From the NCBI RefSeq assembly GCF_902459465.1, contig NC_047065.1:2476309-2540308 (forward strand): a DNA stretch of 64,000 bases. The letters are read 5' to 3'. Of the stretch, positions 25,205-36,410 are shown piece by piece; positions within the stretch are counted from its first letter, which is position 1; every line of letters starts with the position of its first letter. This DNA is from Asterias rubens (Eukaryota > Echinodermata > Asteroidea > Forcipulatida > Asteriidae). The position numbers and the translations under genes are program-made. Below the pieces are notes generated by a model. That model did no database searches, was not told the origin of the DNA, and was given only the letters and a program-made list of their open reading frames with translations.

Positions 25205-25285
25205 AGTCTGAAGTGGGATTCAAACCAGGGTCCACAGAGGTGAAATTTAGGGAAGGAAACCACTAAGCCAAACTGATCCCCAACC
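25205..25285 (-). mobile_element. tRNA-like SINE head fragment
   Basis: On the minus strand, TGGCTTAGTGGTTTCC (A-box-like) precedes ACCCTGGTTTGAATCCC (B-box-like). Confidence 0.4.
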
Positions 25286-25317
25286 TGATTTCTTGTTTCT
25301 GATCTTGATAATTTTGC

Positions 25318-25706
25318 TTAAAGGCAGTGGACACCATTGGTAATTACTCAAAACAATTATTGGCATAAAACCTTTCTTTGTGACAAGTTATGGGGAGATG
25401 TTGATGGTATAAAACATTGTGAGAAATGGCTCCCTCTGAAGTGCCATAGTTTTCGAGAAAGAAGTAATTTTCCACGAGTTTGATTTCGAGACCTCAAGTT
25501 TAGAACTTGAGGTCTCGAAATCAACCATCTAAACGCACACAACTTCGTGTGACAAGTGTGTTTTCTTCTTTCATTATTATCTCGCAACTTTGATGACCGA
25601 TTGAGCTCAAATTTTCACAGGTTTGTTATTTTATGCATAATGTTGAGATACACCAACTGTGGAAGGCTAGTCTTTGACACTTACCAATAGTGTCTACTGC
25701 CTTTAA
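25318..25706 (-). mobile_element. MITE-A copy with TTAA at both ends
   Basis: TTAAAGGCAGTGGACACCAT to CTACTGCCTTTAA; hairpin centre with GAGACCTCAAG and its inverse. Confidence 0.85.
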
Positions 25707-25982
25707 TTAATAGTCCCTGGATGTATCGCATCCGGCTGGTTCGCCATAGAACCCCCAGTTCGAGAAGGCACGGTGCGTTGCGCATCTCACTATATGAGGT
25801 ATCTCGCTACACTCGTGTTGATATTGCAATTTTAGCTTGATATTATTTTTCAGCAGGGAGATTTAATATATTGCAGTCGCTCGTGTAGGCTGAAACTATG
25901 AATGGGCCAAGCTCTAGTAGCACAGAAATTACTTTAAAACAACATTAATTATTATAAATATTAAGTATGATTTTAAACTTTG

Positions 25983-26136
25983 CAAGATGTATAAGAACCA
26001 AGAGTCATTCTGGCAGCTTTATTCCACGTACTGCATCTCTTTGGAACTCCTTACCTGGTGGATGTTCCCCCCCCCCCCATCCTACAATCTGGATTGTTTT
26101 AAGAGGAATATCAATCACTGCATCCAGCTCTACTGA
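25983..26136 (+). pseudogene. 3' end of a non-LTR retrotransposon ORF2 (broken)
   Basis: CIRTKSHSGSFIPRTASLWN and SLP is the typical C-terminal motif of CR1/L2-like reverse-transcriptase ORFs. A C homopolymer near 26066-26078 breaks the frame; in the other frame YNLDCFKRNINHCIQLY ends at TGA 26134-26136. Only the tail is present, as expected for a 5'-truncated insertion. Confidence 0.65.
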
Positions 26137-26139
26137 GTT

Positions 26140-26930
26140 ACTTCCATGTTTAAGTGTTCGTTTACGAGAAGACCATGCAAAATCTTGAAAAATCGACAAG
26201 GTGGGGGGTCAGCGATTTAAACTCAAATCTTGGCTATTTGATCCCCACCTGGGACCATAACACCTGGTGGAGCAGCTCGCTCAAAAATCTTCCAGTGGCC
26301 GAGTACGGGCACCAACTAGTTTCAGCGCAAAATTGACACTTCCAGGGAGTTAATTTGTAGTGTTTTTGTCGTACAGTTAGAGCCCCGTTAACTCCATTAA
26401 ACTTTATCAATTTTTGTCGACTTATACATCAAAAGAAAGAGCTCATCGTCCTCTTCACGATGAAATTTAAAAAAAAATTGTGAAAATGTTCACTTTAGAT
26501 ATCTAGGCATTAGGAAAACACTTGACAGTTCTACTAAGGAAATAAGCCATCTACGCAGTTAACCACAACTTAATTAGTGCAGGGCTGAGTGTCAACAAAC
26601 TTGGTCCAAATATAGTTTAGATATCCAACTACAATAATAAAAAATAAAAACATTGCCAGCTCTTCTTGATTTTGATTGCCAAGGTTCAACAAAGATGGAA
26701 AAGTTCATAAATATCTGTATCAAACCTACATACAGTCATGAGTAAAGTATTGCTTGCCCTTAATTCACGTCTGGAATAGGATGTTATTATAACATTAAAC
26801 AAATACATCAACAAATATGAAACATAAGTTTTTGCAAATTTTGTGTATTAAGGTGGATGGGAGAGTTTTGTTTGCAGCAACAACCGTGATATTATCGAAG
26901 TGGAACGTCCAGAACCGCCACCCAGCTAGC
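26140..26930. other. No gene seen; upstream flank of the transposase-like gene
   Basis: AT-rich, no terminal inverted repeat matching the 3' flank at 32760-33900 was found, and no recognised repeat. Confidence 0.5.
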
Positions 26931-26938
26931 GCGAAGTA

Positions 26939-26952
26939 CCGCAAGAGGGCGC
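26939..26952 (+). promoter_or_regulatory. CTCF-like motif upstream of the transposase-like gene
   Basis: CCGCAAGAGGGCGC fits the known CTCF core CCNCNAGNGGGCGC at every fixed position and lies 55 bp before the ATG, in a short GC-richer stretch that could be the promoter. Binding is inferred from the motif only. Confidence 0.35.
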
Positions 26953-27006
26953 CCCACATTGCATTGCAAACCCCCCCCCCCCCCCCCAGTCGCGAGCGAT
27001 GTCAAC

Positions 27007-27433
27007 ATGTCAGCCATGGATATGGCGGCTGTATCGCTGCAGTGTGATTTTTATAATCTTGAGCATTGCAAAGACATCGAGTGTGGTGTATATCCCTCTT
27101 ATCCGCGAGAGAGCAATACCGTGCATCTTCGTCAATGCACAAAAAACATACGGAGCCATTTGCAGAAGTGGAAAGTTGCTGCACATGATGTGAATGTCGA
27201 GTGGAAGTTGATCCTCCTGCGATGTGGGTTATTCGACGTTGATGCTTACCACATGTTCAGTGATAAGACAATATGCCCGGCACATCGGTACAAGTTAGGG
27301 TTGAGTTGGACATCAACAAGGAAATGCTGTCATCCACTCCATGAAGGGAAAGGCAAACCATATCGTGGTGCGAATAAAACAACTAGTCGTGAGGTGTTTG
27401 TTCGATGGGGTACCCTGATACCAGTCGGAACAG
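27007..27433 (+). CDS. Exon 1 of the transposase-like gene: N-terminal Cys/His module
   Basis: Codes residues 1-142 plus one base of residue 143. The frame stays open upstream to 26959, but that stretch has no ATG and runs through a C homopolymer at about 26971-26987, so the first ATG at 27007 is preferred. The segment CPAHRYKLGLSW...KCCHPLH, followed across intron 1 by GICRGC, has the spacing of a metal-binding cluster. The donor is CAG/gtaaga, and the exon 2 acceptor follows a TTTCAG at 27717-27722. Confidence 0.75.
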
Positions 27434-30400
27434 GTAAGAAAACAATTATAATGTGTATAAAAATAAATCAAACCCAATGCTTTCCATTGCATTTCTGTTT
27501 TCTGTATGCGTAAAGTTAGATCTGATCAGCCTTTTGTTCTTCCTTTCTGGGTAATTTATGTACTTGAACATTGAACATTGATTACATCCCTTAACATGCA
27601 GTCGACTTGGTATCATTTATATTTAATATTGTCTGAAAGGGTTATTATTAATACTGCTGGTTGCAGTTAAGTTGAGACAGCCCTGGATCACAGTTAATTC
27701 TCACTGTTTATTCGGGTTTCAGGTATCTGTAGAGGTTGTTTATCTAAGCACCCACTAGCAGTAGCAGTTACACAACGGACAGCGGAACAACTACCACCTG
27801 GTGATATGCCCTCTAATAAAGTGTGTGTGCTCCCTTCACTTTAAAAAAACAGTACATGCATATATGTTTATGTTCTCTTGGTTTATCAACGTTTGTAACA
27901 AAATAAAAAAAAAACTCTTGACTTGTTGTTTTATAAACAGGAAGAGCAGCAGCGCACAGTCAGTGATTTCTCATTGCCGGCTGGTGGACTCCTATCTCTC
28001 CAGTCCACTGACACAGAGTGCACTCAAATTCAAGAGGTATAATTAAAGGGGGACTACAAATTGAACTCTTATAGCTGGCATTTCATTTATCATATGAATT
28101 ATAACGGGTTATGAATTATAACGGGTTCTCCGTTACTTTATTGTTTGGATTCCGCAAACAGGACAAAGGCTACAACGGATTTGATAATTACAATAATTAC
28201 AGATGATTTATTATATACATGTACATGTACCTGTGCTCAGCTCACAGGAGCCATCTTGTCAACACCGTGCATTCAATCCCACAATGCATTTGGCATTCAT
28301 GGTGCGCCTAATGGGCAAGTACCTCTCAATAGCAAAGTATGAATACAAAGTGTCCGTTACAGAATTGTAAACACGCTTCTTCATAAGCACATACTTGTTT
28401 CATCCTTGCTTTATGCAGCATATCTCACTGGATTTATTCAATTTCTCAAATTTTCAGCAAACGCGTGAGTCTTCATCAACTGATGACAATGTTACACAGG
28501 ATCTGGGTGCATTTGACTCTTCTTGGGCTCCAACCCCCCGACCAAAGAATGTGGAGTTGCAATCCCTGAACTCTTTCCTTATCCAGAGTGGAAGGTCTTC
28601 TGTTGATGGACAACTTCGTCGACCATTAGAAGAAGCATCTGATAGTACCGTCCGTTATTATAGAAGAAAGGCAAAGGAAGCTTTTGGTTTAGTTCTCCAT
28701 TGTTTGGCACCTGGTCAAGAAGATGAGCTTATGAAGATCACAGTTGGTGAAAAAGCTGCTGACTTATCACAAAGTGATCAAGATGTTGACAGCAGTACCA
28801 GCTCTCTAGTTGTGTGCTATCAAGCTGCAGACAACTGGTGTACCAAACGACAGATTTTATCAATATTGGCCCACAACATGACAAAGCAAAGACTCATGGT
28901 AAGATATTATTTGAACTTCCTTTTATGCTATTTGATCCGTTTTGTCAAAGACTACATACAAAAAGTTTACAAAAGTTTGCCACCTTACTGCATAGTGGTC
29001 CTTTTTGTGATTGATTGTATTTTTCTTGAAACTTGATGTTTTTTGTTCCATTGTTACAGCAACTGATTCCGGGGCTCACCATCTACAGGATAGATGCAGC
29101 AAGAAAGCATGCTAAGGAAAGTGGTGGAGGGCAACCAGTAGAGTTGGAGCCAATAACAAGATCAAGACTACAGAAGAGCAAGGTTGATCACTTTATTCAA
29201 TTCATCTCACGCCCAGAGTTTGTTCAAGACGTTGCATTTGGGACCAGGAGACTGAAGCTCAGTCATGGAGAAAAGATTGAAATCCCAAATGTTGTTCGAA
29301 CCGTCGTCGTGTCTCGTCTTGTTGATTTATATCAAGTTTACTGTCAAGAGATTGGAATCACTCCACTTGGTCGTAGCTCACTGTTCAGTATCACTCAGGT
29401 GAGAATTATGTGTTATTCAATCTTGCCAGTTGCATCAATTTTTGGTTAATTCTTTTGTTTATAGTATGGATCGATTATGTACAGCATCAATATGGTCAAT
29501 GAGTTGCACATTGTAAAAGTGCAGTTTAATTCTTTCACAGGTGTGTGCTGCTGCCAAGAAGAAATCTCTCTCTGGTCTGGATAACATTGCTGCCGAGGGC
29601 TCGGAAGGGTTTGATGCTATGGATGGATTGATGGGATTGCTTGGTGAATGTGGTAAGTTTTCAAACTACTAATTTAGAGCTGCATTTTTTACCAGTTTAT
29701 CAATAGTCTCCAATGAGTCAAGATCTATGGAAAGAACCACACAGACAGGATCTAGAGTAAACCAATTTACAATTGTTGCAAGCTGTAAAGGGATCCATGG
29801 TGTTTTGTACACCCGAGGGGCAAAGCCTTGGGTGCCATTTGCCTCCGAGGGGGGGGGGACAAACATTACATTGTTACTTTTTAGAGTATAAACGATGTAA
29901 CGTGCAATGAATGAGCAGAGACGATAACCTAAACAAAATTGAAAAATTGTGTTGCCTTTTACAGAACTTGTAGCTTCATTGTTCCGAACGGCACATTGCA
30001 GAAGAATGTAGATCAATTTACCTAGTACCAGCGTAATTTCAACCTCATACCCTTGCTCTGCTCAAACCCGGGCCTATTTCTTACATTGTACAGGGTGCTT
30101 AAAACGACCAATGGTGGGAATGATCCAGGTGATGTACACCCGGGATACAAAACTCATGTTACCCTCCGATTATGAGCGATGTTAAACACGTCGTTGCTAG
30201 ATGCGTAGTGCACATCCTTATAAATAAATATAGACGCTAAGCAATGCTTTTTTATGGATAACGCAGTACACAATATGCGTGTATTTTCATTTTTACGCGA
30301 TGCGCGTTACGCACATCCAACTCATGACGAACATGTGGATTTCTGCACTATTCCATGTTACATGCGTCTTTGTATCACATCACGTGATTTGTTCTTGACC

Positions 30401-32757
30401 AATGAAAATTCACAATCTGTTACCGTGGTTTAACAATTGTAACTGTTCACCTTTGCTTTTGATTGTTGCAGGCTTTTCAGCTTTGTGGGTAGATGAGCAC
30501 AAAACTAGGTTCCGAACAGTTCGCCAATACCTGAAATCGGACTTCAAACTCCATGTTCAGGAAAACAATTCCTGTCCTGATCACTGTTGGACTTATGCAC
30601 TGAGTCCTAAAGATTCTTGCAACCATCCTCATGACGTCCACTGTGAGATATGTGACGACCTACGTCTTCTGCTAAATGAAGTTGAGTTCTCCATATCAAG
30701 TGTCGACACAAAGTACAAGTAAGTTTCTTAGGATGGGTTATGGAACCTCTCCGACATCAATTCTTAGAGAGTACAATTTGTGTGCACAATGGTTCATATT
30801 CATGACATTAATTTTATTGTGAGGATCTATGTTTTATTCTAGGTACCCATCACAGAAGGACGAGGTAGCATATGATTTTGAGTCCGCCAAGGACCGTATC
30901 ATTGGTCTAAAAAATCATCTTGTGCGTACAATGGCTCAGGAAAAGTGCAAAGAGGATATTCTTTCGAACCTTACCTCTTCCCAAGCACTTTTGACTATGG
31001 ATTGGGCAATGAAGTATTTGCCGAGACGATTTAGAGAAGCTCAACAAGATTGGTTTGGCAAGAAAGGGATATCCTGGCATGTGACGGTTGCTGTGATGAA
31101 ATCTGGCAGTGAATTTGAGGTAAAAAGTTTGATCATGATACAAATCACTAATAAGCCATAATTTGTCATTCACATTTTTATTTTATTTGTTTAATGACTC
31201 AGCAGATTTAACAAATAAAATACACAAAGACCTGTGCGAAAGAAGCACTCATGATGAATTGTGAATAATAACTTGTATAACCATGTGTTATCCTTGGTTC
31301 ATCACTTGAAGGGAATGATACTTGTTACTTACACAGATGTGTGGTAAGCAACACATATACTTGGTGTTTTTTATGAGATGAAAAGAAAAGAAAAAGCAAC
31401 AACACATGCGTGTCACATGGGACTCATATTGTTCAAAAACCACCGACTTGACTGCATTTTTCTTTCACACATCGGTATACAACAAAAATTAGAAATACTT
31501 TATCTTGATGCAAATCTTACATCATTAAAATAACATTCATGTCTTTCTTGTTATCTTCAGATTTTGTGCTTCGTCCATCTAATCCAGCCATGTGTCCAGA
31601 ATTGGTGGAGCGTACTGTTAGTACTAGAAGCCTCGTTGCTTGAGCTGAAACGAAGGCGTCCAAACATCACCGAAGTCTCTCTTAGGTCTGATAATGCAGG
31701 ATGTTACCACTGTGCACCTCTTATCCTGTCTATGGCAGATCTTGCTAAAAAAGTGGACGTCATCATTTCAAGGTATGATTTCTCTGAGGTACAGGCCGGT
31801 AAAGACATATGTGATCGTAAGATAGCACCGATGAAGGCCCATATCGAGCGGTACGTCAATGAAGGCAACGACGTACTCACTGCTGAAGACATGCACACTG
31901 CCTTAGAGTCATACAATGGTGTGAGAGGATGCTATGCATCTGTTCTGAAGATTGGAGACATGCCCTCTTCTGATGAAACTCTGAAATGGCCAGGTGTCAC
32001 CAACTTTACCAATTTCTCCTTTGAGGAAGGTGGTGTGCGCTCCTGGCTCGCTTACAGCATTGGCAACCAATTCCATCCCTACGCTAAATTGATCAAGCAA
32101 CCACCTGGACCACTGATCACCACTTACACAGTTGGACATTATACTGAGCCCAAAGTCTTGACGGGAGCAATTCGTCAACAAAGGGATGATGTTCAGTTCT
32201 CCTGTACAGAATCAAACTGTGTCAAAACTTTCCCCACCGATGAGCTCCTAACACATCATTTGGCAGCTGGACGGCATATGTTTCGTCCCCTTAAGGAATC
32301 TCGTCTTGACAAGATTGCACGTCAGTGGGCTGAAAAGATTGGCGAGATGCAAGCTGGCCCTTCTTGTTCCAGTAAAGGTGTTGAGACTGTCGGTTCGGGA
32401 GCAGCTTCGGCCTCTATGTCCCAGGCAATCCTTTCTGGCTGGGCTCGCAAGATTTCCAAGGCAAGGAAGAGGTTTTCACAGCAAGTGAAGGATTTTTTGC
32501 TAGCTCAGTTCATGATTGGCGCCAATACAGGAAAAAAGGAAAACCCAGAAACTGTGTCGCGGCGATTGAAAAGTCACTTGCACAGAGATGACTGGTTGAC
32601 TACCCAACAGATAGCCAGCTATTTTTCACGTCTTGCTCTCCTACACAAATCTGGGACACTGCCATCAAAGAGCTGGACTGATGTGCAAAATAATGCTGTA
32701 GAATTGGTAGAAAGGCAGGTTCTCGTGGATGCTGTACAGAACCAGTGTGAGCTTTGA
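27007..32757 (+). CDS. Nine-exon gene for an unnamed RNase H/DDE-transposase-like C2H2 protein (1077 aa)
   Basis: Exons: 27007-27433, 27723-27820, 27941-28036, 28458-28898, 29060-29398, 29541-29652, 30472-30718, 30843-31119, 31561-32757. All eight introns (120-819 bp) are GT-AG and the 3234 nt join without a stop. Start: first in-frame ATG, at 27007; the ATG at 27016 has a stronger Kozak context. Domains: N-terminal Cys/His module (C90, H93, C107, C108, H112, then C145, C148); a conserved block at about 355-505; a Cys/His cluster (C539, H542, C543, C554, H556, H558, C562, C565); an RNase H-like core with MDWAMKY (D640), LRSDNAGCYH (D723) and GKDICDRKIAPMK (D761/D764); a C2H2 finger (C894, C899, H911 or H912, H918); a C-terminal helical block at about 965-1045. 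From memory, the same block order occurs in unnamed predicted proteins of cnidarians, sponges and echinoderms. The transposase-fold reading is inference from motif spacing. Function unknown; possibly a domesticated or still mobile transposase. Confidence 0.82.
30843..31119 (+). CDS. Exon 8 of the transposase-like gene: first acidic strand of the RNase H-like core
   Basis: Residues 587-679. A hydrophobic strand ends in MDWAMKY (D640), followed by REAQQDWFGKKGISWHV and a second strand. This is the usual position of the first catalytic aspartate in DDE/RNase H enzymes. The exon runs from the TTCTAG acceptor ending at 30842 to a GAG/gtaaaa donor at 31120. Confidence 0.75.
31561..32757 (+). CDS. 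Exon 9 of the transposase-like gene: second and third acids, C2H2 finger, C-terminal block
   Basis: Residues 680-1077, the largest exon. A long amphipathic segment leads into LRSDNAGCYH (D723), then GKDICDRKIAPMK (D761, D764). The C2H2 pattern C-x4-C-x11-H-x6-H lies at residues 894-918. After a Ser/Gly/Ala-rich linker (about 945-965), the tail reads F-x3-V-x2-FLLAQFMIGANTGKKENP, then WLTTQQIASYFSRLA. The exon ends at a TGA and the 3' end is clear, with AATAAA motifs about 0.3 kb downstream. Confidence 0.8.
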   Translation: MLCFVHLIQPCVQNWWSVLLVLEASLLELKRRRPNITEVSLRSDNAGCYHCAPLILSMADLAKKVDVIISRYDFSEVQAGKDICDRKIAPMKAHIERYVNEGNDVLTAEDMHTALESYNGVRGCYASVLKIGDMPSSDETLKWPGVTNFTNFSFEEGGVRSWLAYSIGNQFHPYAKLIKQPPGPLITTYTVGHYTEPKVLTGAIRQQRDDVQFSCTESNCVKTFPTDELLTHHLAAGRHMFRPLKESRLDKIARQWAEKIGEMQAGPSCSSKGVETVGSGAASASMSQAILSGWARKISKARKRFSQQVKDFLLAQFMIGANTGKKENPETVSRRLKSHLHRDDWLTTQQIASYFSRLALLHKSGTLPSKSWTDVQNNAVELVERQVLVDAVQNQCEL

Positions 32758-33072
32758 GGCATTTAAATGCATGATGCCATCGGACGCTTATCAAGTGTTC
32801 GTTTTTGATTAAACAGTCAGTACTACTCATCCATTTTTTTATTTTTGTTAATCTCAAAATGTTGATGTTCCCAAACTACACCTAGCCAATTAGCTTTCCA
32901 ATTGTCTCGTTACCATCAGGGCTGATTTTCACACCCCAAAAATCCATAATGGCCAGTACTGCTTTCAACTGTGATGCCGTTTGAGTATTATCTATGGTGT
33001 AATACTTGTACCACTCTATCTTGTGTGAAGGTAAAAACTAAAACATATTGAACATATTCCACTCATTATGTC

Positions 33073-33123
33073 AATAAATAAAACCATTGACACTTATTGT
33101 GTTATTATCTAAACTATAATAAA
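33073..33123 (+). terminator. Poly(A) signals of the transposase-like gene
   Basis: AATAAA occurs at 33073-33078 and again at 33118-33123, the second followed by a GT/T-rich stretch. Both lie 316-361 nt after the stop codon, which would give a short 3' UTR. No other strong signal sits between the stop and these sites. Confidence 0.5.
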
Positions 33124-33129
33124 GTCCTG

Positions 33130-34140
33130 GTGTGTTTATTTTGTTATCTAATGTTTTCTAATTACCTTATTCTGAAGAGGATCTTGGCTTTGCAGTACTG
33201 CAAATGCCTGACAAGGACCAAATAACTTGCACTGATAGCTACTCATGTGATCATACAAATCAGAAAGGGTGAAAGGCTTGGAGGAAGGGGGATATAATTA
33301 AAATATGAATCAGGATTTGAGTATGACAAACTAAACAAAACATTTAAATATAAGGTCAGTGTCTGAATCCTGAGGAAATTGGTCATGTTTACCAAAAACA
33401 CTTAATTAAGGATTCAAGGACCAACATAATTGTTTCATGTAGGGTGATTAGAGGTTTGCTTCATGTCCAATGCATCGAGACTACCGTTGAAAACAAACCA
33501 CAACAGGTACCAGTTTTGAACGAAGCAATGCTAAACCGCCATTATAAGGCAAAAACAGGCACCTGCCATTTCAAAAAAAAAAAATGCTGGCAAATATTTT
33601 ATTGATGCTACCTAAGGGCCATAATAAGACCTCTCTTTCACCCAAATGTCATTGCTCACAGACCTGCACTAATGACTCTACAGCGACTCAAAGATGTGAC
33701 GCAAATTTGGGGGTACCCTTAAATGAAGAAGTACTGTTGCCTCTTAAGAGTCTTGGTTTTTCAAAATTTTGAGTTCTTGGTTTAGGTCAGGATACTAACT
33801 AAAGACCCTGCAAATTTCATTGCTCTACTGTATTCCACCTTTCAGCAGCAAGCGTTTAAACTTTTGTAGTCAAAAATCATCAAAAACGCAATTTTCCCAC
33901 TAAAAAACACATTTTTTGCTATTTTTTCTTCTAGGGAGGTCGGATTGGCCAAATATTGTGCACAGCCTCAAGGCTACCTATGACCCACCTACCACCAAAA
34001 TTTCAGCCAAATCCGTTGACCCCCACCTTATCACTGTCTGCATGGTCCTCTCGTGGACAGGCTCTTAATCATTTTCTTGTTGTAGCCCCTTACCTAGAGT
34101 GGCTGTAAGCATTATTTGGGGCGAACTTGCAGGATTTGTG
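33130..34140. other. No gene seen
   Basis: Between the poly(A) sites of the transposase-like gene and a foldback cluster. It contains an A run at 33576-33587 and no protein-like frame. Confidence 0.5.
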
Positions 34141-34146
34141 TTTGTT

Positions 34147-34385
34147 TTAAAGTAGGTGATGTTGGCGGTAGCACCATGTGCAAATCTCTTTATGGTATAG
34201 TGTTGGTTCTGAAAAGACTCGGTGGTTGACAATTTAACGTTTTGATCGGTATGCTTTGACCATCTGCAAGATCGTCTGCATAAAGACGATAGGAGCAAAA
34301 TGAGTTGTCAACGACTGGCTCTTTTCAGAACCAACAATACTCAAAAGAGACGTTCACTTGTTACCACAAACCTCGCCTACTTTAA
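34147..34385. mobile_element. Foldback element with TTAA ends and a decayed hammerhead-like centre
   Basis: Left end TTAAAGTAGGTGATGTTGGC, right end inverse of TTAAAGTAGGCGAGGTTTG. Both arms share GTTGGTTCTGAAAAGA. The centre (34230-34300) resembles the hammerhead-like family but is decayed. Confidence 0.7.
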
Positions 34386-34387
34386 CA

Positions 34388-34539
34388 GGGGTGGATTTCA
34401 CAAAGAGTTAGGACTATAGTATTATCTCGAGTTAGGACCATTTTACTCGTCCTAACTTAGGACTATCCATGCAATTTGTATATCTCCTAGGACTAGTCCT
34501 AAGTTAGGACCAGTCCTAACTCTTTGTGAAATCAACCCC
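34388..34539. mobile_element. Small foldback element
   Basis: GGGGTGGATTTCACAAAGAG and the inverse, with one mismatch in the outer 28 bp. The interior repeats AGTTAGGAC and GTCCTAA on both arms. It lies 2 bp from the preceding element. Confidence 0.8.
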
Positions 34540-34664
34540 AGTATAAATAATTATGTAGTTAATTCACAGTTGTCATTTGCACTCCATAGACAGACCCTTA
34601 AAAACATAATTAATTCATATTTTATTCAATCGAATAATGCAAAGAAGTACTGAACAGTGACCTT

Positions 34665-34765
34665 TCGGGTACAACCATTGTGTAATATCTCTATTGAGGG
34701 AGTTTTGGCTCTAGTGTGGTATCGACGTTTCGAACAGTATACTCTGCTCGTCTTCAAGAGATGCA
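34665..34765 (-). repeat. Hammerhead-like repeat
   Basis: On the minus strand: TTGAAGA (core CTGANGA with one change), stem CGAGCAG/CTGTTCG with loop AGTATA, then GAAACGTC and a tail ACTAGAGCC. GUC is a permitted cleavage triplet in hammerheads. Confidence 0.45.
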
Positions 34766-35138
34766 AAGAATCGTCAAGTGAAAATAACAAGTGTCTTCAA
34801 CCACCGTCTCGATTCTGTATTTGTTTTCCTTCCTATTTTCTACAAATTAAAGTGAAAGACCAACCCTTCATCGATTGTAAATATTCTATCTTCCCACTAA
34901 TGAAATGAGTTTCCGCACCAGACAGGAGGTCCGTCCATCGCACCAGCCGGAAAACACGCTGCAAACGGAAATCCTGTTTCGACGTAGCTAACAATATTGG
35001 CCCGGTGGTCGGTGTTGCAATTGCAAAATCAACCACTCCTAAGATTTGTTTAATTTTATCAATTTGTAGGGATCCTAGCTGTAGAAAAAGGGGCGTGTGT
35101 TTCTCTTGATTACAAAATGACCAATCTCGCCCATTGAC

Positions 35139-35492
35139 TTAAAGGCAGTGGCCACTATTGGTAATACTCCAAATAATTGTTAGCATAAAACCTTACTAGT
35201 AGTATAAGACATTGTGATAAACGACTCCCTCTGGAGTAACGTAGTCTTTGAGAAAGAGGCAACTTCTCACTAAAATATTTTGAACTTATAATCTTATAGC
35301 TGTGTCTCGAATTCAAAGCATCCGAAAGCACACAACTGTGACAAGGGTATACTTTTTTCTCCCTTCTCTCGCAACTTTGACGACCAATTGAGTTCAAATT
35401 TTCACAGGTTTGTTATTTTCTGCATATATTGGGAACACCAAGTGAGAAGAGTGGTCTTTGACAATACAAAGAAAGGTCTCCTGTGCCTTTAA
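35139..35492 (-). mobile_element. MITE-A copy with TTAA at both ends
   Basis: TTAAAGGCAGTGGCCACTAT to CCTGTGCCTTTAA, with small deletions inside. Confidence 0.82.
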
Positions 35493-35936
35493 GTCTGACA
35501 GCCACACGTTTGAAACTACATGTGGGTAGAATTAGTAAATCGATACCAGGCTTAGTTGAGGTGATGTCACATTGGTAATGATTGTTGGGGTGCTGCAAGT
35601 GATGTAAAACAGCATGTCCCAACGGCACAGTTTGTAAAATAGCAAGCATCAATCACTGTATACTAACCTTAATTTTTGTGATTATCACGCCAGATCATTA
35701 GCCCACATAATATCACTATTCCCTATTATGACAAATTAAGTGACAAGTCAATTGAAACCCCTTATCCTGCACTGTAAGCCAATGATCAGCTCAGATGGGG
35801 ATTCGAACCGAGCAGAGGGAAAGTAAGAGTGCATCTACTCCCCGGTCTACTAATAAAAAGAAAGAAGAGTGTCCTATAGGTTCAAGTACTGCCACAGCTT
35901 TTGGCTGCAATGGACGTAGTTTGAATGTTGTACGTT

Positions 35937-36111
35937 ATAGACCTTATGCATTGACGTCACCCAGCGGCCATCTTAGTGGGAAAATGGTGACGAAACAATC
36001 GAAACGCACGGATTTGTACGCGCGGCGCACAGGATTGGCCAATGAACAACCTCCTTTTGACCTCTAGGTGAGGGCGCCCTACTGAAATGACGTCATGTGC
36101 ATAAGGTCTAT
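35937..36111. mobile_element. Short TIR element with TGACGTCA-like motifs
   Basis: Exact 14 bp ends ATAGACCTTATGCA and TGCATAAGGTCTAT, with TTGACGTCAC next to the left end and ATGACGTCATG next to the right. 175 bp long; contains GAGGGCGCCC. Confidence 0.7.
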
Positions 36112-36410
36112 TGCGACAAGATTTGGTAATGACCGTGTACTTGAGTGTCCGTGGTAAGTCTATACTGTCCAAGCGTTATGTTATGACAGATTGATTGCTC
36201 AGTGCAGTTGCACTTTAGGACCTAATCACCAAGACCTGTTCCGTTATGCCAAGTCACTTCTTGATCGATCGCCAGCAAAACCAGGGAGGTAAAAAAGCTG
36301 TCGTAAAAATTAGTCAATCAGCTCTCGTACATAACATTGGCCTCCTACACCACACACCACGCCATGAACATACGTCACATTAGTCCGCATCAGGTCACAT
36401 TCACAGTGAC

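Noticed and set aside
26959-27006. Upstream extension of exon 1 of the transposase-like gene
   Set aside because: No ATG; starts at TTG and runs through a C homopolymer.
27434-27513. Continuation of the exon 1 frame to a stop at 27513
   Set aside because: Follows a consensus gtaaga donor, and joining to exon 2 restores the GICRGC motif; this part is intron.
32600-32857. Minus-strand frame of 85 codons
   Set aside because: It is the antisense of exon 9 of the transposase-like gene.
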